In this document: piece after piece, positions 58,669 through 64,000 of the stretch
Layout of the letters: each line of letters opens with the position of its first letter
Position numbering within the stretch: the first letter of the stretch is position 1
Origin: Ciona intestinalis
Lineage: Eukaryota > Chordata > Ascidiacea > Phlebobranchia > Cionidae
Assembly: GCF_000224145.3 (NCBI RefSeq)
Contig: NW_004190387.2
Coordinates: 101,464-165,463, forward strand
Direction of reading: 5' to 3'
DNA length: 64,000 bases
The notes under the pieces: generated by a model
What the model was told of the DNA's origin: nothing
Databases searched by the model: none
The model's input: only the letters and a program-made list of their open reading frames with translations
Position numbers and translations under genes: made by a program

Positions 58669-61600
58669 ACCGAGAAATCATATATATATTTTGTAAATAT
58701 ATTTTTATTTACAATGCGATATACTGGTTTTGAAAAAAAAAACTAAATGCCCACTGATTTCGCTGCAATAATAATAATACATGCTGAAAAAAGCAGGTAA
58801 AAGTGAACAACACAAGACGAGTGTCTTCTTGATTTGATAAATATTTGATTACGGCAGACTGACTCGTAGGGTCGTGTACATCGTCAGATGACACAACAAT
58901 GCCTAATATATACGTAACAAAGCCCACAATGCCAGCAACCGAACTAAAGGAATTTAAATTCCCACACACTTTCAGAAACCGGAGTAGACCGGAATAAAGC
59001 GGTGCAAGGCGGTCTTAGACACGGTGGCAGCTGGGTTTATAATGAATGAGCTGTACAATTATTCTCATGGACACGTAACACGCAGGTGTGTATTTGTTAG
59101 TCGTGTACACGGGCCTTGGGGTGCGATTAAGCTGTGGTTTTCGTAAAACATTGACAGAACGCTACTTCTGATGCAATACCCAAGTAAACATTACGTAGTT
59201 ACGTATTATAAGTTACATGGCAAATATATACAAACCATCAATGCAATAACTTTGCAAGGTTACGTCACGTGGTAAATCTGAAACGCATCTTTTACGGAAA
59301 ATAAACAAAACGAATTATGTTAAAAAGTTTAAAGTAAGTTTATTTTTAAATAAAAATAACCTATATAAATATCTATAAAAAAAAGTTAAAGGAAATGAAA
59401 AAAACCGCAACTTTTATCGTCAGCCAAACATTTAAATTTTTAAAGCGAAATTTCCGTTAAACGGTGTGGCCATTTGTGATGTCAAAGCCATTATTTTGAA
59501 GTTAGAAACACGCCGTTGTATTTGGTATAATCGATTGCTACAATGCCGGTATGCAGCGAGCTATCAAAACAGGTTAAGCAAACAATTACTGTCTTGTTCC
59601 ATCGCCGGGTCCGGGCACGACCGGAATTTATGAGTTAAAATTGATAGATTTTATATAATAGCGATCGCCGGTGTTTATAAAGGCGTATGGGTTGGGGTAG
59701 AGTTTTGGGCTGTTTTGATTTGATGTCGCACTAGCATGCGGGGTTTGTATATACAACTACTAATTATAAGTTGTATTTTCGGTAGGGTGATTTTCAATTC
59801 GGAGTTTTTTTTGTTTATCAGGTGGCATAGCGGGCCGCAACACGTGTGAGAAGTTCATAAACGATGTAAGACACGCTGTGGTGATGTATGCGGCTTTTGG
59901 GGGACAGGGGGGGGGGGGGCTGGGGCAAGTCACGGCACGGTACGGCGAGGTTTAAGAAACAATCGACTGTATTAGAAAAATATCGGCCGCAACAATTGAG
60001 CTTTTCTTGGCGATAGCTGAGACAAAAAGTACCGGGCCGCGCCTGTGCCGTCACAATGGCCTTTATTTGACGGCGCCACGTCATGAATGGGCATGCCCGT
60101 GTGAATGGACAACCCAAACTCGCCTTTTTTTCTTTTCTTTTCGACGTCGGAAGCAAGGAAAAGCGTATTAGCACAGCTTAAAAGTTAAAGGACCGTTTTT
60201 TTATTGATTGGTTTGCAAATAGCAGGACTGACTTCAAAGAAAAGTTAATAAACGTATCCCTATTCGTTAGAAACACAATGTAGCCAAAAATCTGAAGCAC
60301 TGATGTGGTACGACCACCACATATGTGTACTTGCCTGAACCTAACCACAAATACAAGAAAACGCTGTTGGGGCGAAACCTATTCAAGTCTATTTAATTTT
60401 CGAAAGTGCTAAGAAAAAAAGCTTGAAAGCAAAACGGTCAAATGAATCAAATGATTATACTGTGCATTAATATAATTATATCATATCACGCACATATAAA
60501 GGTGTATTGTCATACCACAATTCACTGATTATTACGTCGACAATAGTCACGTGGTATAGCTATGACAACACCGTACACTCATCGGCGCCATTAAAATATT
60601 ATTGTTTCGTCTGACGATCGTAATAAAGGCTTTATGAGCGAATAAAGAGCCGGAGTTTTTGAATGGAAGTTATACGGCAAGTTAGTAGTATTACTTATTA
60701 TGACGTATCAATTCCCTATTATGACGCAACAATAACATCGGACGTGCAGATTTGAATCTTTCGTCGAACGCTGAAAAAAGGCTGATAATCATTTTGACGA
60801 TTTGTGATTTTAGTAGCATGGGCACGATAGCATAACCGATACAGCAATATTTCAATTTATTTAAATCTTGGCTTCGGAAACGTTTCTAAAGACCGAAGAA
60901 AAACGCTGCACAATTTTGTTTTATTTAATTGCTGATGAAGTAATAAATAAACATAGTCGGCAATTTGGAAAACTTTTCATTTGTTTTTTTGGGCCCACAA
61001 TTATGGCAATTTTTGCAGGCAGTTTTCTGTCTCGATTTTGACGTATATCGCATGTATATAGTGTTTTCGTTCCGTTTTTATGATAAACACTTCTTAAAGA
61101 TTTTAATATGCGCTATATTAAAAACATGCGTGCAAAATAAAGTATTGTTTGCCGGCAAAAGCAGCGATCGGAAATTACGGGCCTACATACTTCATTCCAT
61201 ACAGGGAATTTTGCTTCTAAAAGCGCGTGTGGCGAATTTAATATTCAACAATTGTGTAAATAGACGAAAAAGGGCAAGCACTAAAAGTTTTAGCTCTACA
61301 AGGTAACAAAACACATTACGATGCAATTAAACCACACCAAGACAATCCCAAGCGGGCAAGTCTGGGCGCTGAGCTCTTGTGTGACGTAGCCCTCCGTCAA
61401 CAATCGGACTATGACGGAATAGCTGCCCGCAAGAGTAGTGTTATGACAACCAAAAATGTGGAATGCCATAAGAAATTGCCACTGACATACATTGAGTAAT
61501 AGACATGCCGTTAAATTTTATGGAAATGAACTGAAATCGTTTGACAAGGAGGGTAAATAACAAACTGCCGGTTTACAGGAATAACAAATATTTTCAAATT

Positions 61601-61894
61601 CAAAGTCTATGAATGTGTTTGCACAATTAATCAGAAATTCTTTGAAAAATCGCTGCATACGTTTACTTGTGTCCCAACAGACTAAAATATGTAAATATTA
61701 AAACTATATTGTATTTAGTACACAATGCGAACGCGTACGGACGGAAAAATACTTTGATGCAAATATTGAAAGTTAGGTGTCACTTATTTATCCCTTCGTA
61801 AAATTTCGGTGTTACAAAACGGGTGGTCTATTTTATGCACCTCGTTTTTACGAATAAACTATATACGCAATTTAGTGATTGCTTTATTTTGCAC

Positions 61895-61990
61895 GCGTTA
61901 CAATTTGGACGACACAAAGCGAAAACTGCCTGTGGACAAATAGGCCCGCAACGGTGGCAGCATCGAGCCTCGAAACGTTATTCTCTGGTG
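61895..61990 (-). mobile_element. Decayed SINE fragment
   Basis: CAATTTGGACGACACAAAGC, CGCAACGGTGGCAGCATCGA and GCCTCGAAACG match the central block of the composite SINE. Confidence 0.5.
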
Positions 61991-62134
61991 ACAAGAAACG
62001 CGCTAACGACTGTGGAATTGTGCGCCGAAATTACGGCACCTGTTTACAGCAACTGTTGTCATGTATCTCATGGGACAAGACTCATGGGAACTAAAGTTAT
62101 CAAAAAGAATTGTTACGTTTTTAAAGTTACAAAA

Positions 62135-62168
<34 letters not shown>

Positions 62169-62659
62169 CTATTTTTTACATTTAGCTTTGACACAAAAGT
62201 AACGAATTTTTTACCATATTTTTATATAACTTTTACAATATATATTAAAAGTAAAACTGCAAAGTGTCTAAAAATATTAAATTATAAATGTACAACACGA
62301 CAAAACTACATTGTGGTCCCATATATTTTAATACTGCAGTGTATAGAAGTTTTACGTACAGTGTTTGTGCCATTATGCCAAGTCAGTGTTTAGGAAAGGT
62401 TAACCAATGAGAAAATATAGAATTTATAAATTTCAATCGCACAATGACACATTGTTACGTCATTGAAAATCAGCTGAAATGATTGGTTAATTTTTAACCA
62501 ATGGAATGAAATCAATGTGTGCACAGGAAAGTTCACACTGGTACAAGTTCCTTCAAAGGTCAGATTGAATTATTAGACATGTGAGATGATAGGAAAAAAA
62601 CATTTAAAGACGTTGTTTCAACTGTCATACATAACATAACAACATTACTATTTTATATA

Positions 62660-62822
62660 TGTAGTAGGGTGGGGGAAGATGGGACACCTTTAGCACATAA
62701 TATGCAAATATATGGGAGTCGTAAGAATACCATTTAATAATTCGTTAAATGTTCGTTGTATATCATCAAATGGGACTACAAATAAAAATGAAAAAGTGTC
62801 GCTTTCTTTCCCACCCTACTAT
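62660..62822. mobile_element. MITE copy, internally deleted
   Basis: TAGTAGGGTGGGGGAAGATG to CTTTCCCACCCTACTATG. Confidence 0.75.
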
Positions 62823-62997
62823 GGTATGCCTGTGCTGACACTGTAGCACATAATACTATATATACATGCCGAACCTGGGTGGCAGGGTGGGCAGGCCACC
62901 CTAGATTTTTCAGCCCTATGTTGATTAGCCTATTAAAAACAAATGAAACAGCAAGGTTATTTAGACAGATGCTAGATATCTTCTAGAACTTTTCATA

Positions 62998-63142
62998 TAG
63001 TAGGGTGGGGAAAGTTGGGACACTTTTTCACAGAATAATAAAACCCCATACACCGTTGTTAATTGACTAAATTAAAAACACAATCAGGATATTCGGATAT
63101 TATATGCTAAAGGTGTCCTATCTTTCCCCACAGTACTCTATA
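62998..63142. mobile_element. MITE copy, internally deleted
   Basis: TAGTAGGGTGGGGAAAGTTG to CTTTCCCCACAGTACTCTATA. Confidence 0.7.
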
Positions 63143-63936
63143 CCTATAAAAACATTTTGATAAAAGGCTCACACACTTTGACAGAACTAATACTAAAACA
63201 AGATTTGACTAATTCTTTCTAAAATACTAAACAAAAAGATGCTTTTTCTACTCATAAAACTACTCATTTTTTTCTACTCAAAAAACTACTCATAAAAACG
63301 GCACAGTTATTAATATGTGATACACTGCATTGCATTTTACATACTAGCTTTACAAGTTAACAATCTTGCTGGATTAATATTTGATAACTATTTGTAGTTT
63401 AGTAACTTTAGTGGGAACCTACACCAAGTTAATGATTATAACACATGCGAGAGTCAATAACATGATCTATAAAATTGATTTCATTCACAAAATGATCAAA
63501 TCTATTCAGTTGAATTTTAAAACTGTTAACTAGATCATTGATTCCTAAACTTATCTGCTCCCAACCGCCTTTTAAATTTTTCCGCTACCCTTTCCGATTA
63601 ATAGTATAATATATGTATATGTACTACTCCATGTAAAATTGGTCATCTCTCTGCTACCTCTGAAGTCTGTTACCCCTTACAGGAATGCGACTCCTAGTTT
63701 TTATATATGTTAAAAAACAAATTGGGTAACATATAAATGTGCAACAGTGGGCCACTAAAGCTCTGCTGTTTTTATGGCAAATAAAGAAGAAAAAAGGTAA
63801 CCATTGATTGGTATCTAGTTCTACAGCATAAGACTAATAAAACAACCTTTACAATTCATACATAAGCCTATTTCTTTCTGTATAGTTGATTGTAAACATG
63901 CTACTAAACTTACACAGAAAGTTGTTTACAAAACTA

Positions 63937-64000
63937 TGAATGAATGTAACTTACTTTATCCTCGCGTGGCCGGAAAACGACAGTCGTTATCACACGGGTT
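63937..64000 (-). mobile_element. SINE 3' end, cut by window edge
   Basis: ATGAATGAATGTAACTTAC tail, then CCTCGCGTGGCCGGAAAACG body start. Confidence 0.65.

Larger units (their letters stand above)
55637..64000. other. Region upstream of MYB without a named gene
   Basis: 8.4 kb. From 55.7 to 62.6 kb there is only one MITE (58496-58668), and base composition is visibly less AT-rich in parts (57.6-58.0, 59.9-60.1 kb). A poly-G run lies at about 59905-59922 and a TA microsatellite at about 62131-62160. Candidate exons at 57152-57346, 58302-58467 and 58709-58943 are listed separately. From 62.6 kb MITEs and a SINE (63937 onward) return. Confidence 0.5.

Noticed and set aside
59818-60174. 118-aa minus-strand ORF
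   Set aside because: It is kept open by a poly-G/C run and low-complexity prolines; no domain.
60965-61306. 113-aa plus-strand ORF
   Set aside because: It lacks a normal ATG start, and the hydrophobic and basic composition looks like chance in AT-rich DNA.

Overview
The window looks like the genome of an ascidian tunicate, most likely Ciona. It is AT-rich, with compact genes, short introns with canonical borders and vertebrate-type gene content. It is also saturated with a ~190-bp TA-flanked MITE and a tRNA-derived composite SINE of the kinds I associate with Ciona. Three runs of N (1664-1713, 7921-8045, 9534-9583) show that it is a draft assembly. Gene models were built by hand from homology, splice sites and phase.

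Layout, left to right:
- 72-3591 (-): 3' part-missing testis-specific serine kinase (TSSK family), with two exons present twice.
- 4795-13670 (-): PHF21A/BHC80 homologue, 13 exons, about 674 aa. Three exons are duplicated around two N gaps.
- 16130-21228 (-): NUP50, 9 exons, about 454 aa.
- 23400-25730 (-): PDZD8-like ER lipid-transfer protein, one exon, no C1 domain.
- 27974-28630 (-): catechol-O-methyltransferase-like protein, one exon. It is divergent from a Class I methyltransferase at 30483-31360 (+) that carries a frameshift.
- 36532-40770 (+): isoaspartyl peptidase/L-asparaginase (ASRGL1), 7 exons.
- 42699-44690 (+): small secreted Kazal-type protein, 4 exons.
- 47884-55636 (-): R1R2R3 Myb of the A/B-Myb type, 18 exons, about 862 aa.
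- 55.7-64 kb: no gene I can name. The first 6.5 kb of it is poor in transposons; MITEs return at 62.6 kb.

The neighbours share no pathway; this is ordinary chordate gene order, not an operon. The strongest unusual points are as follows. (i) The 8046-9533 segment is probably the alternative haplotype, inserted in the assembly inside the gap of a polymorphic piggyBac-like element; filled and empty TTAA sites are both visible. (ii) The palindrome TGACGTCA occurs about 19 times where fewer than one is expected, including at 3' splice sites and in coding exons. (iii) Inverted MITE copies flank ASRGL1 exon 3. (iv) The TSSK exon duplication has compatible reading phases.
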